Made by a program: the position numbers and the translations under genes. DNA of 28,798 nucleotides from Alphaproteobacteria bacterium (GTDB lineage Bacteria > Pseudomonadota > Alphaproteobacteria > CACIAM-22H2). The notes under the pieces are model-generated. The model made no database searches. It had not been told where the DNA came from and worked only from the letters and a program-made list of their open reading frames with translations. Shown here in pieces: positions 1-7,870 of the stretch; within the stretch, counting starts at the first letter, position 1; the number at the start of each line of letters is the position of its first letter. The stretch spans positions 1 to 28,798 of the forward strand of contig VGDA01000005.1 of the NCBI GenBank assembly GCA_016869915.1, in the 5' to 3' direction.

Positions 1-12
1 GGGGAGGACCGC

Positions 13-1512
13 ATGACGTCGAACGCGCCGGCCATGGGCTGGGAGGAATGGATGCGCCACGACGCGACGAGCCTCGCGGGGCTCGTGCGCTCGGGGCATC
101 TGCAGGCGTCCGAGGTCGTCGCGCAGGCGGCGCGCGGCGTCGAGCGCGTGAACGGCAGGCTGGCCGGCGTGCTCGAGGTCTTCCAGGACGTCGTCGAGGA
201 CCCCGCGCGCGACCGGCCGGCCCGCGATGGGCGGCTGCACGGCGTGCCGGTCTTCCTCAAGGACCTCGGCTCGCGGCTGAAGGGGCGCAGGCAGGAATCC
301 GGCTCGCGGCTGCTCGCGGGCAACGTCTCGAAGGACACCGACCCGCTGGTGGAGAACTTCCTGGCCGCCGGGCTCGTGCCGCTCGGCCGCTCGACCACGC
401 CCGAGTTCGGCATGACCTTCGACACGTCGACGAGCTATCTCGGCCACGTCAACGTGACGCGCAACCCGTGGAACACCGAGCGCACGCCGGGCGGTTCCTC
501 GGGCGGGTCCGCCGCGATGGTCGCCGCGGGCGTCACGCCGATCTCGATGGCGAGCGACGGCGGTGGCTCGACGCGCATCCCCGCGTCGTTCTGCGGCCTC
601 GTCGGGCTCAAGGCCTCGCGCGGCCGCATGGCCATGCCCCTCGCCCACAACGAGTTCACCTGGCGCATCGCGGTCGAGGGCGTGGTCACGCGCAGCGTGC
701 GCGACAGCGCCGCGGCGATGGACTACCTGCCGCGCATGCCCAATGGCGGCAGCTTCTACCCGATGGCGCGCTTCGCGGGATCCTACGTCGACGCGCTGGC
801 GCGGCCGACGGGGCGGCTGCGCGTCGCGCTGTCGACCGGCGCATGGGGCCGGCCCGGCGCCTGCGACCCCGAGGTCGCCGACAGGGTGCGCGGCGTCGCG
901 CGCCTGCTCGAGGGCATGCGCCACGAGGTGGCCGAGATCGACGACGCGCGGATCTGCGACTGGGAGGCGATGTGGCACGGCTACGTCACGCAGTGGATCT
1001 GCGGGCGCGTGCTCTACCAGCCGATCGCGGAGACCGGCGGCATGGACGGCGCGGCGATGCTGGAGGCGCTGACGCCGATGGTGCGCCGCCACTTCGAGGC
1101 CGCGCAGCGCTACTCGACGCTCGACCTCTACAAGGCGATGGCCTGCAACAACGTCGTCACGCGCGGCTTCGGAAGGCTGATGGAGTCCTGGGACCTGCTG
1201 CTCTGCCCGACCCTCGCCGTGCGCGTGCCGAGGGCGAACGGGCCCTACAGCCTCCTCGCCGACGAGGACCTCGGCGCCTGGATGGAGCGGCTCAGCTCCG
1301 CCTGCCGCTACACGATGCCCGGCAACGAGGCGGGGCTGCCCGGCATCTCGATCCCCGCGGGCTTCGATTCCGACGGCATGCCGGTTGGCGCGATGCTCTA
1401 CGCCAATTTCGGGCGCGAGGACCTTCTGCTCGCCGTCGCCGCGCGCATCGAGGAGGCGATGCCCGGCTGGTTCGCGCGCACGCCGCCGCTCAACGTCGCC
1501 GCGCCTGGCTGA
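13..1512 (+). CDS. Amidase-signature family hydrolase
   Basis: A 499-residue amidase-signature (AS) enzyme, expected to hydrolyse a carboxamide to acid and ammonia in the cytoplasm. The Ser-cisSer-Lys triad can be placed by eye: Lys83 in VFLKDL, cis-Ser162 in PGGSSGGSAA, and nucleophile Ser186 in DGGGSTRIP. The 24-residue spacing between the serines equals that in FAAH. The glycine-rich signature and the following CGLVGLKASRGR are typical; the usual TDTGGS is SDGGGS here. Length fits the family. The ATG at 13 is preceded by a strong GGGGAGGA at 1-8, which decides the start. No signal peptide is seen. Upstream context lies outside the window, so it may be the last gene of an operon. It converges on ppk2 with a 14 bp gap. 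AS enzymes range from GatA to herbicide amidases; GatA is unlikely without GatB/GatC, and the substrate cannot be assigned. Confidence 0.93.
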   Translation: MTSNAPAMGWEEWMRHDATSLAGLVRSGHLQASEVVAQAARGVERVNGRLAGVLEVFQDVVEDPARDRPARDGRLHGVPVFLKDLGSRLKGRRQESGSRLLAGNVSKDTDPLVENFLAAGLVPLGRSTTPEFGMTFDTSTSYLGHVNVTRNPWNTERTPGGSSGGSAAMVAAGVTPISMASDGGGSTRIPASFCGLVGLKASRGRMAMPLAHNEFTWRIAVEGVVTRSVRDSAAAMDYLPRMPNGGSFYPMARFAGSYVDALARPTGRLRVALSTGAWGRPGACDPEVADRVRGVARLLEGMRHEVAEIDDARICDWEAMWHGYVTQWICGRVLYQPIAETGGMDGAAMLEALTPMVRRHFEAAQRYSTLDLYKAMACNNVVTRGFGRLMESWDLLLCPTLAVRVPRANGPYSLLADEDLGAWMERLSSACRYTMPGNEAGLPGISIPAGFDSDGMPVGAMLYANFGREDLLLAVAARIEEAMPGWFARTPPLNVAAPG

Positions 1513-1526
1513 GCCCGGCGCGCGCC

Positions 1527-2441
1527 TCAGTAGACCGCCGGGACGAACATCTCCGGCGGGATCGGCCCGCGATGGTAGTCGGGATTGCGCACCCGGGGCG
1601 GCATCGTGACCTCCGGCCGCTGCACCTCCGCGTAGGGGATGCGGCCAAGCAGGTGGTGGATGCAGTTCAGGCGGGCCCGCTTCTTGTCGACCGCGTCGAC
1701 CACCCACCACGGGGCATCCGCCGTGTGCGTCCGGGCGAACATCGCTTCCTTGGCCTTGGTGTACTGCTCCCAGCGCCGGCGGGACTCCAGGTCCATCGGG
1801 CTGAACTTCCACTGCTTCGTCGGATCCTTGATGCGCATGCGGAAACGGTCCTGCTGCTCGGAATCGGTGATGGAGAACCAGTACTTCACCAGCACGATGC
1901 CGGAGCGGATCAGCATGCGCTCGAACTCGGGCACCGTGCGGAAGAACTCCTCGACGTCCGCTTCCGTGCAGAAGCCCATGACCCGCTCGACGCCGGCGCG
2001 GTTGTACCAGCTGCGGTCGAAGAGGACGATCTCGCCTGCCGCCGGCAGGTGCGCGACGTAGCGCTGGAAGTACCATTGCGAGCGTTCGCGCTCGCTGGGC
2101 GCTGGAAGCGCCGCGACGCGGCAGGTGCGCGGGTTGAGCCGCTGCGTGATCCGCTTGATCACGCCTCCCTTGCCTGCCGCGTCACGGCCCTCGAAGACCA
2201 CGACCAGCTTGAGCCCCTCGTGGACGACCCAGTCCTGCAGCCGCACGAGCTCGCATTGCAGGCGGAACAGCTCGGAGAAGTACCGCAGCCGGTCCATCCC
2301 GCCCGCGTCCGTGCCCGGCTGCTCGAGCAGCCGGCGCAACCTGTCGTCATCGAGCTCGAGCTCGAGCTCCTCGTCGATCGTCTCCGCGATCTCCGCCTCG
2401 ATGTCGGCGGGATACGGCTTGTCCTGCGGGTTCTGCGTCAT
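1527..2441 (-). CDS. ppk2: Polyphosphate kinase 2 (PPK2), class I-like
   Basis: A cytoplasmic kinase of 304 residues that transfers phosphate between polyphosphate and nucleotides; single-domain class I PPK2 enzymes usually make nucleoside triphosphate from the diphosphate. Walker A is GRDAAGKGG (85-93), Walker B and lid start are VLFDRSWYNRAGVE (about 139-152, Asp142), and the conserved KQWKFSPMDLESRRRW block follows. Length is normal for a one-domain PPK2. The first 50 residues are acidic and include an ELELEL run from a DNA hexamer repeat. The start is supported by GGAGG about 10 nt upstream. It lies 72 bp downstream of the permease gene ending at 2514, on the same strand, so it could be the last gene of that operon or have its own promoter; the gap shows no clear promoter or terminator. 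Confidence 0.95.
   Translation of the reverse strand: MTQNPQDKPYPADIEAEIAETIDEELELELDDDRLRRLLEQPGTDAGGMDRLRYFSELFRLQCELVRLQDWVVHEGLKLVVVFEGRDAAGKGGVIKRITQRLNPRTCRVAALPAPSERERSQWYFQRYVAHLPAAGEIVLFDRSWYNRAGVERVMGFCTEADVEEFFRTVPEFERMLIRSGIVLVKYWFSITDSEQQDRFRMRIKDPTKQWKFSPMDLESRRRWEQYTKAKEAMFARTHTADAPWWVVDAVDKKRARLNCIHHLLGRIPYAEVQRPEVTMPPRVRNPDYHRGPIPPEMFVPAVY
2352..2369. repeat. Three tandem copies of palindromic hexamer GAGCTC
   Basis: GAGCTC occurs three times head to tail (2352-2357, 2358-2363, 2364-2369) inside ppk2, encoding alternating Glu-Leu near residues 26-31. The tract is its own reverse complement, so it is both a short tandem repeat and a palindrome. It keeps frame in six-base steps. 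Confidence 0.9.
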
Positions 2442-2513
2442 CGCGGCGGCCTCCGGGCGGGGCCGCGATGATCAGCCGGCTTCGATGACGGGCTCGTGAC
2501 GCCTCCGCGGCGC

Positions 2514-3365
2514 TCAGCCGCCCTTGACGCCGCCTGCCGTCAGGCCGCCGACGATCTCCTTCTGGATGAAGAGCGTCAGGATCAGGACCGGCGCGGTGAC
2601 AAGCAGCGCGGCGGCGGCGAGCGGGCCCCAGGCCACCTGCTCGAAGGTCAGCATGTTGTAGACCGCCGCGGGCAGCGTACGCGTCTGCCGGCCGCCCAGC
2701 ACCGCGCCGAAGACGAAGTTGTTCCAGCTGAAGATGATCGACAGGATCATCGCCACCACGATGCCCGGCCGCGCGAGCGGCAGCGCGACGTGGCGGAAGG
2801 CCTGCCAGAGCGTGCAGCCGTCGATCAGCGCCGCCTCCTCGAGGTCCGGCGGCAGGCTCTCGAAGAAGCCGATCATCACGTAGACGAAGATCGGGATCGT
2901 GATCACCAGGTGGGTGATGAAGATCGGCCAGAGGCTGCCGGTCAGGCCCAGCATCTGGAACATCATGTAGAGCGGGATGAGGTAGCTCAGCGCCGGCGTG
3001 ATGCGCGCGATCAGGATGCAGATCGCCGTGCGATGCGCCGAGGCCTTGGCGATGCCGTAGCCCGCCGGCACGCCGACGAGGATCGCCACCAGCGTCGCGC
3101 CGCCCGTCACCAGCAGGCTGTTGACGAGGTAGCGCATCAGGTTGCTGTTCTCGAATACCGCCTCGAAGTTCGCCAGCGTCGGCGGGCTGGGGACGAACAC
3201 CGGCGGGTAGGCCATGTTGTCGACCTCGTTCTTCAGCGAGAGCGACAGCATCCACAGCAGCACGAGGATGGCCGGCGAGACGATCACGAAGACCGCGAAG
3301 CCGAAGGCGAGCTTCGACAGCACCCGCTTCGCGTGCCAGGCGATCCCGGGAGACGCCGCGCTCAT
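2514..3365 (-). CDS. ABC importer permease, MalG/UgpE-type
   Basis: Inner-membrane permease of 283 residues, one half of the translocation channel of a carbohydrate-type (CUT1) importer. A hydrophobic segment near residues 20-42 opens the protein, a periplasmic stretch with PPTLANF follows, then several membrane spans. The EAA loop that docks the ATPase is at about 176-200 (EEAALIDGCTLWQAFRHVAL). The reading frame runs open far upstream, but the start chosen is the ATG at 3365, whose ATGA overlaps the stop of the partner permease by 4 nt, a typical translational coupling. An in-frame ATG two codons earlier (3371) is possible. No ATPase gene follows; the next gene is ppk2. Substrate unknown; sugars, polyols or glycerol phosphate are usual for the family. 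Confidence 0.93.
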   Translation of the reverse strand: MSAASPGIAWHAKRVLSKLAFGFAVFVIVSPAILVLLWMLSLSLKNEVDNMAYPPVFVPSPPTLANFEAVFENSNLMRYLVNSLLVTGGATLVAILVGVPAGYGIAKASAHRTAICILIARITPALSYLIPLYMMFQMLGLTGSLWPIFITHLVITIPIFVYVMIGFFESLPPDLEEAALIDGCTLWQAFRHVALPLARPGIVVAMILSIIFSWNNFVFGAVLGGRQTRTLPAAVYNMLTFEQVAWGPLAAAALLVTAPVLILTLFIQKEIVGGLTAGGVKGG

Positions 3366-4249
3366 GACCATTTCGCCTTCTGCCGCAGCCATAGCAGCAC
3401 CATCGCCAGCACGATGATCAGGACGAAGAACACGACCACGATCGCCGAGGCGTAGCCGATGTTGTAGAACGCGAAGGCCTGCAGGTAGAGGTAGATGTTG
3501 ATCGTCTCCGACGCCGTGCCGGGCCCGCCCTCCGAGATCACGAAGATCGTGTCGAAGGCCTTGAGCGCGTCGATGGTGCGGATCACAACCGCCAGCACGA
3601 CGAAGGGCATGATCAGCGGCAGGGTGATGTAGCGGAACATCTGCCAGGGATTGGCGCCGTCGAGCCGCGCCGACTCGTAGGGCTCCGTCGGCGCGGCGGC
3701 GAGGCCGCCGAGCACGATCAGCATGACCAGCGGCGTCCAGTGCCAGACCTCGACCATCACCAGCGTCGGGATCACGGTGTCCAGCGAGGTGTGCCAGAGC
3801 GCGGGCGGCAGCCCGACCAGGCTGAGCAGGTAATTCAGGACCCCGAGCTGGGGGTGAAACATCATCTTCCAGACCAGCGCCACCGCCACCGGCGTCGCCA
3901 TCATGGGAAGGATGAAGATCGCGCGGCAGAGCCCGCGCAGCGGGAAGCGCTCGTTGAAGACCAGCGCGCAAGCGGTTCCCAGCAACACCGGAAGCACGAC
4001 CGACAGCAGCGTGAAATAGAGCGTCGTGCCGATGGATTCGACGAAGCGCTCGTCGCCGAACAGGCGGAAATAGTTGTTGAGGCCGACGAAGGCGCGCGGC
4101 GAGCCGATCTTCCATTCGTGCACGCTCATGAAGAGCGTGAACAGCCAGGGGAAGACGATCACCGCCCCGGTGATCAGCAGCGCTGGGTAGGCGAACGGCA
4201 GGTAGTTGCGGCCGTAGCCGCGATCCATGGCCGTGGGTTGCGCCGTCAT
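3362..4249 (-). CDS. ABC importer permease, MalF/UgpA-type
   Basis: Inner-membrane permease of 295 residues, partner of the downstream MalG-type subunit. The first membrane span is at about 18-42, followed by a short periplasmic part (VGLNNYFRLFGDERF, about 56-70) with the family's usual LxNY..F signature, then a core of about five spans. The EAA loop is at about 191-215 (ESARLDGANPWQMFRYITLP). The start ATG at 4249 has GGAGCACGC just upstream. It sits 58 nt after the binding-protein gene, separated from it by a stem-loop, and overlaps the next gene by 4 nt. The family is well supported by fold and neighbours; the transported compound is not known. Confidence 0.94.
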   Translation of the reverse strand: MTAQPTAMDRGYGRNYLPFAYPALLITGAVIVFPWLFTLFMSVHEWKIGSPRAFVGLNNYFRLFGDERFVESIGTTLYFTLLSVVLPVLLGTACALVFNERFPLRGLCRAIFILPMMATPVAVALVWKMMFHPQLGVLNYLLSLVGLPPALWHTSLDTVIPTLVMVEVWHWTPLVMLIVLGGLAAAPTEPYESARLDGANPWQMFRYITLPLIMPFVVLAVVIRTIDALKAFDTIFVISEGGPGTASETINIYLYLQAFAFYNIGYASAIVVVFFVLIIVLAMVLLWLRQKAKWS

Positions 4250-4268
4250 GCGCGTGCTCCAGCGGAAG

Positions 4269-4297
4269 CCCCGCCGCGGCGAACGGCCACGGCGGGG
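4269..4297 (-). promoter_or_regulatory. Intercistronic stem-loop after sugar-type binding-protein gene
   Basis: Arms CCCCGCCGCGG (4269-4279) and CCACGGCGGGG (4287-4297) pair over 11 positions. The single plus-strand mismatch becomes a G-U pair in the minus-strand transcript, and one more C-G pair can form in the loop. It begins 10 nt after the stop codon at 4308 and ends 19 nt before the permease start. No U-tract follows, so partial termination or 3' end protection of the upstream message is likelier than full termination. Confidence 0.6.
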
Positions 4298-4307
4298 AAC
4301 ATCCGGT

Positions 4308-5660
4308 TCAGGCCTCGGACTTCGCCAGAACCGGCGTGAAGGCGTCGGTGGCCTTCTGCATTTCCGCGCGTGCGTCGGCGCCGCCGATCGTGTTCGTGAG
4401 GCCGACGCCGAAGACGTCGCGGAACTCGGTGACCGGCACGATCTCGGGCAGGCCCGGACGACCGATCGCCGAGGAGGCCTCGAGGCAGGACAGCCACTCG
4501 CGCGGCAGCTTGAGGCCGGCGATCACCTCGGGCGACTTGTAGGGCGAGGCGCGGCAGGGCGAGCCGCCACCGGACTGCAGCAGGCGGTTGCACATCAGCT
4601 TCGACGTCGCCCATTGGCAGTAGAGATACGCCGCCTCCTTCTTCTTGCTGCCGGCGGCAACGCCGATGCCGTCGCCGAAGGTCGCGGAATGGCGCGCCTT
4701 CGGGCCCTGCGGCATGACCGCGTAGCCGACCTTGCCGACGATGCGCGACTTGGTCGGGTCCTCGAGCGGCGGCGCGAAGCCGATGCCGTCGATCCACATG
4801 CCGATCCTGCCCTGGCTGAAGGAAGTCTGCGCCTCGTTCCAGTTGAAGCCTACCGTGCCCGGAGGCGCGTATTCGCGGTTGAGCTTCTTGTAGAGCTCGG
4901 CCGCGGCGATCGCGCCGTCGGTCGTGGTCTGCAGCTTCACAGTCTTCGGGTCGACCGGGTCGACGTCGTGCCCGAGCATGAAGCTCGTCCAGACCGGCAC
5001 ATTCGCGTTCTTCAGGCCGCGCGACACCCATCCATAGATGCCCGCCGACTTGTCGGTGAGCTTCTCGGCCGCCATCACGATCTCCTCGAAGGTTCGCGGG
5101 AACGCGAGGCCCTTAGCCGCGAAGAGCTCCTTGTTGTAGTAGATCATCCATGGGTCGATGTTGTTGGGCAGCGTGTCCATGCGACCGTCGGCCTGGGTCG
5201 CCCAACGCACGCCACCAGGAGTGAAGTCGGGCCAGTCGTAGTCGGGCGCGGTGAGCTGCGAATCGGCGAGAAGCGGCTTCATGTCGACGAGCCACTTGGA
5301 CTTGCCGAACAGCCGCTTCTGCACGTGCCAGGACACCGTGGTCACGTCGAATTGCGGGTTCCCGGAGTTGAACTGGATCACCTGCTGCTGGCGGTGCTGC
5401 TGCTCGGGGACTACCTCGGAGCCGACCCTGATCCCGGTCAACTCGGTGAACTCCTTCTCGTGCGTGCGCAGGTTCGTCGCGCGCGGCCCGAGGGTCAGCG
5501 ACACCTCGATGCTCTGGCCGGCGAAGCGCCTCCAGTTGAAGGCGCCGCCGGTCTGGGCGGTCGCGACCTTCATGATCGCGGGAGCGGCCAGCAAGCCGGC
5601 TCCTGCGCGCAGCGCGGCGCGGCGCGAGATTCCGCGGCGGTTCTCTTTCCTCGTGGTCAT
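4308..5660 (-). CDS. Tat-exported ABC solute-binding protein, sugar (family 1) type
   Basis: Periplasmic substrate-binding protein of 450 residues that would deliver its ligand to the two downstream permeases. The N-terminus carries a twin-arginine signal (RRGISRRAALRAG, about 8-20), a hydrophobic stretch to about 30, and a likely cut after ATA35. The mature part shows family-1 features: PEQQHRQQQVIQF, FDVTTVSWHVQKRLF, NNIDPWMIYYNKELF and FSQGRIGMWIDG. The open frame extends almost 2 kb further upstream, but the ATG at 5660 is right because GGGAGGAGACAGGAC precedes it and the Tat signal begins there. It is the first gene of a binding protein-permease-permease operon, divergent from the MFS gene across 131 bp. 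Ligand unknown. Confidence 0.93.
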   Translation of the reverse strand: MTTRKENRRGISRRAALRAGAGLLAAPAIMKVATAQTGGAFNWRRFAGQSIEVSLTLGPRATNLRTHEKEFTELTGIRVGSEVVPEQQHRQQQVIQFNSGNPQFDVTTVSWHVQKRLFGKSKWLVDMKPLLADSQLTAPDYDWPDFTPGGVRWATQADGRMDTLPNNIDPWMIYYNKELFAAKGLAFPRTFEEIVMAAEKLTDKSAGIYGWVSRGLKNANVPVWTSFMLGHDVDPVDPKTVKLQTTTDGAIAAAELYKKLNREYAPPGTVGFNWNEAQTSFSQGRIGMWIDGIGFAPPLEDPTKSRIVGKVGYAVMPQGPKARHSATFGDGIGVAAGSKKKEAAYLYCQWATSKLMCNRLLQSGGGSPCRASPYKSPEVIAGLKLPREWLSCLEASSAIGRPGLPEIVPVTEFRDVFGVGLTNTIGGADARAEMQKATDAFTPVLAKSEA

Positions 5661-5791
5661 GTCCTGTCTCCTCCCGGGCTGGGGCCGGGCCATTTCCTGG
5701 CCAGGCTCACGACCGTAGGTTAGCGGCAGACGGGGAGGGTCGCGCAAGGACGCAGTTCCGGAGGGCGCTTTGCTGTATACCGGCCGCGCGC
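5661..5791. promoter_or_regulatory. Divergent intergenic region, binding-protein gene / MFS gene
   Basis: A 131 bp gap that must hold promoters for both directions. Visible items are the Shine-Dalgarno of the minus-strand gene (next to 5661), a small inverted repeat GGCCA-N5-TGGCC near 5689-5703, and a -10-like TATACC at 5776-5781 for the plus strand. I see no convincing -35 boxes. The assignment as promoter region rests on gene orientation. Confidence 0.5.
5776..5781 (+). promoter_or_regulatory. Possible -10 element (TATACC) for the MFS gene
   Basis: TATACC matches four of six bases of the sigma-70 -10 consensus and ends 10 nt before the ATG at 5792. No Shine-Dalgarno lies between. If it is used, the transcript would start within a few bases of the start codon. 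No clear -35 box is seen. Confidence 0.3.
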
Positions 5792-7036
5792 ATGAACCAG
5801 ACCGCCCAGGACCGGATCCCGCCCGCCGCGCTCGCGGCCTGGGTGCTCGCGGCCTCCACCTTCCTCTACGCCTTCCTCCAGCGCGTCTCCCCCTCGGTGA
5901 TGGTGGAGGACCTGATGGCCAGCTTCGGGGTCGGCGCCACCGTGCTGGGCAACCTCTCGGCCTTCTACCTCTACGCCTACGCGGCGCTGCAGGTGCCGCT
6001 CGGCATGCTCTTCGACCGCTTCGGCGTGCGCCGCCTGATGGCCTTCTCGATGCTGGCCGCGGCCGCGGGATCCGCGATCTTCGCCGCCGCGCAGGCGATC
6101 GAGATGGCTTACCTGGGCCGGATGCTGATCGGCGCCGGCGTCGCCTGCACCTTCGTCGGCGCGCTGACCGTGACGGCGCAGACGATGCCGCCCGCCCGCT
6201 TCGCCATGCTGGCGGGCGTCGTCCAACTGCTGGGCATGGTCGGCGCCATCTTCGGCCAGGCGCCGCTCGCCGCGCTGGTCGCGACGCTGGGATGGCGCGG
6301 CGCGCTCGTCGCCATGGGCGTGCTCGCCGCCGCGATCGGCCTGGCGCTCCACCTGGTGCTGCGCGACCGGCCGGGCGCAGCGCCGCCCCAGTCGGGGCTC
6401 GCCGATGGCCTGCGCGCCGTGCTGCGGGTGCGCGAGACCTGGGCCTGCGCGGTCTTCGGCTTCGCGATGACCGGCCCGATGCTCGCCTTCGGCGGGCTCT
6501 GGGCGGTGCCCTATTTCGCGACCGCCTACGAGCTGCCGCGCACCACCGCGGCGGCGCTGACCTCGCTGATCTTCGCCGGCTGGGGCGTCGGCGCGCCGCT
6601 GGTGGGCTGGATCTCCGACCGGCTGGGTCGCCGGCGCGAGCCGATGCTCGCCTGCGCGACGATCGCCGGGCTCGCGCTCGCGGCGGTGGTCCTCGGGCCG
6701 CGCTGGCCGCTCTGGGCGCTCGTGCCGATCCTGCTGGTCCATGGCGCCTGCGCCTCCGCCATGGTGCTGGCCTTCGCGATGGCGCGCGAGCAGAACCACC
6801 CCGGCGCGAACTCCGTCGCGATGGCGGTGGTGAACACCTTCGTGGTCGGGTCGGGCGCGCTGCTCCAGCCGCTGATCGGCTGGCTGCTCGACCGCGGCTG
6901 GACCGGCCAGGTCGTCGGTGGCGCGCGCGTGTACCCGCCCGAGGCCTTCGCCGGCGCGCTCGCCATCCTGCCGCCGCTCTTCGTCCTCGCCCTGCTCGCC
7001 GGGCTCGCCATGCGCGAGCGTCCCCGCGCGCGCTGA
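5792..7036 (+). CDS. Major facilitator superfamily transporter
   Basis: Inner-membrane carrier of 414 residues, the usual MFS length for 12 spans. The loop 2-3 motif A appears as GMLFDRFGVRR (71-81), and its half-repeat counterpart is GWISDRLGRRR in the second half. Six hydrophobic segments, a polar central loop near 200 (LRDRPGAAPPQSG) and six further segments give the standard two-bundle pattern. The N-terminal FLQRVSPSVMVEDL resembles carriers of organic anions and nitrate-sulfonate type permeases, but the substrate cannot be read from this. No Shine-Dalgarno precedes the ATG; a TATA-like hexamer sits 10 nt upstream instead. The next gene starts 49 nt after its stop, so this may be the first gene of the cluster running to 8874. 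Confidence 0.92.
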   Translation: MNQTAQDRIPPAALAAWVLAASTFLYAFLQRVSPSVMVEDLMASFGVGATVLGNLSAFYLYAYAALQVPLGMLFDRFGVRRLMAFSMLAAAAGSAIFAAAQAIEMAYLGRMLIGAGVACTFVGALTVTAQTMPPARFAMLAGVVQLLGMVGAIFGQAPLAALVATLGWRGALVAMGVLAAAIGLALHLVLRDRPGAAPPQSGLADGLRAVLRVRETWACAVFGFAMTGPMLAFGGLWAVPYFATAYELPRTTAAALTSLIFAGWGVGAPLVGWISDRLGRRREPMLACATIAGLALAAVVLGPRWPLWALVPILLVHGACASAMVLAFAMAREQNHPGANSVAMAVVNTFVVGSGALLQPLIGWLLDRGWTGQVVGGARVYPPEAFAGALAILPPLFVLALLAGLAMRERPRAR

Positions 7037-7069
7037 GGCCGCCACGCTTCCGCGACGCCGCCGCGCTCG

Positions 7070-7075
7070 TGTACT
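7070..7075 (+). promoter_or_regulatory. Possible -10 element (TGTACT) for the crotonase-fold gene
   Basis: TGTACT matches four of six -10 consensus bases and ends exactly 10 nt before the ATG at 7086, with no Shine-Dalgarno between. It is the same arrangement as upstream of the MFS and photolyase-like genes. Confidence 0.22.
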
Positions 7076-7085
7076 CCTTGCCCCG

Positions 7086-7862
7086 ATGACCGACACGCTC
7101 CTCGTCGCGCGGCACGGGCCGCGCCTCGACCTGACCATCAACCGCCCCGGGCGGCGCAACGCACTGGGGCTCGGCGAATGGCGCCGGCTCGGCGACGCGA
7201 TGGAGGAGGCCGCCGCCGACGCGACGCTGCGCGCGGTCGTCGTGACGGGCGCCGGCGAGGCCTTCGCCGCGGGCGGCGACATCGAGGAGTTCCGGCGCGT
7301 GCGCCGCACGCCCGACGAGGCGCGCGCCTACGACGAGGTCGTGGCGCGGGCCACGCGCGCGATCGAGGACTGCCCGCATCCCGTGGTCGCGGCGATCAAC
7401 GGCGCCTGCGTCGGCGGCGGGCTGCAGATCGCCGCCGCCTGCGACCTGCGCATCGCCGCCGCCTCCGCGCGCTTCGGCATCCCGGTGGCGCGCCTCGCCA
7501 TGGCCGCGCCGCCCGCCGAGGTCCCGGCGCTGGTCGACCTCGTCGGCGTCGACGTCGCGCTCTCGATTCTGCTGGAGGCGCGGCTCTGCGACGCCGCCGA
7601 GGCGCTCGCCAGGGGACTCGTGACCCGCGTCGTGCCCGACGACGCGCTCGCGGCGGAGGTCGCGGCCACGGTCGAGCGCATCGCCGCGGGCGGGCCGCTC
7701 GCCGCGCGCGCGCACAAGCGCCTGGTGAGGGAATGGTCGCGCCGGCGCGCGATCGGCGCCGAGGCCGAGGCGCAGGCCTATGCCTGCATCGCCAGCGAGG
7801 ATTTCCGCGAGGGGGTCGATGCCTTCCTCGCCAAGCGCAAGCCCGGCTTCAACGGAAGGTGA
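7086..7862 (+). CDS. Crotonase-fold (enoyl-CoA hydratase/isomerase) family protein, atypical active site
   Basis: Crotonase-superfamily protein of 258 residues acting on an acyl-CoA or similar thioester. The two oxyanion-hole loops are present: AFAAGGDIEEF (59-69) and GACVGGGLQIAAACD (106-120). An ungapped alignment by eye to mammalian mitochondrial enoyl-CoA hydratase puts Gln114 at catalytic Glu144 and Val134 at catalytic Glu164, so ordinary hydratase chemistry is unlikely. Isomerase, hydrolase, decarboxylase or a non-catalytic role remain open. The open frame begins at 6918 inside the MFS gene, but the ATG at 7086 gives the canonical N-terminus (LTINRPGRRNALG follows). Its stop lies 8 nt before the SnoaL-like gene, implying co-transcription with it and the GNAT gene. 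Confidence 0.9.
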   Translation: MTDTLLVARHGPRLDLTINRPGRRNALGLGEWRRLGDAMEEAAADATLRAVVVTGAGEAFAAGGDIEEFRRVRRTPDEARAYDEVVARATRAIEDCPHPVVAAINGACVGGGLQIAAACDLRIAAASARFGIPVARLAMAAPPAEVPALVDLVGVDVALSILLEARLCDAAEALARGLVTRVVPDDALAAEVAATVERIAAGGPLAARAHKRLVREWSRRRAIGAEAEAQAYACIASEDFREGVDAFLAKRKPGFNGR

Positions 7863-7870
7863 CGAGGACC

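Noticed and set aside
48..2471. Very long open frame (807 codons) over the amidase gene and antisense to ppk2
   Set aside because: Its product is Arg/Ala-rich low-complexity sequence with no family motifs; the amidase and PPK2 frames have clear catalytic motifs. Stop codons are rare in all frames at this GC content.
1513..2513. Possible hidden ATPase gene for the importer at 2514-5660
   Set aside because: No Walker A plus LSGGQ signature exists in any frame here; the P-loop present belongs to PPK2.
2496..3455. Plus-strand open frame antisense to the permease genes
   Set aside because: The translation is rich in Arg, Asp and His with no domain, mirroring the hydrophobic permease frames on the other strand.
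5661..7715. Upstream extension of the minus-strand binding-protein frame across the MFS and crotonase-fold genes
   Set aside because: The extension is Arg-rich shadow sequence; the true start at 5660 has a strong Shine-Dalgarno and begins a Tat signal.
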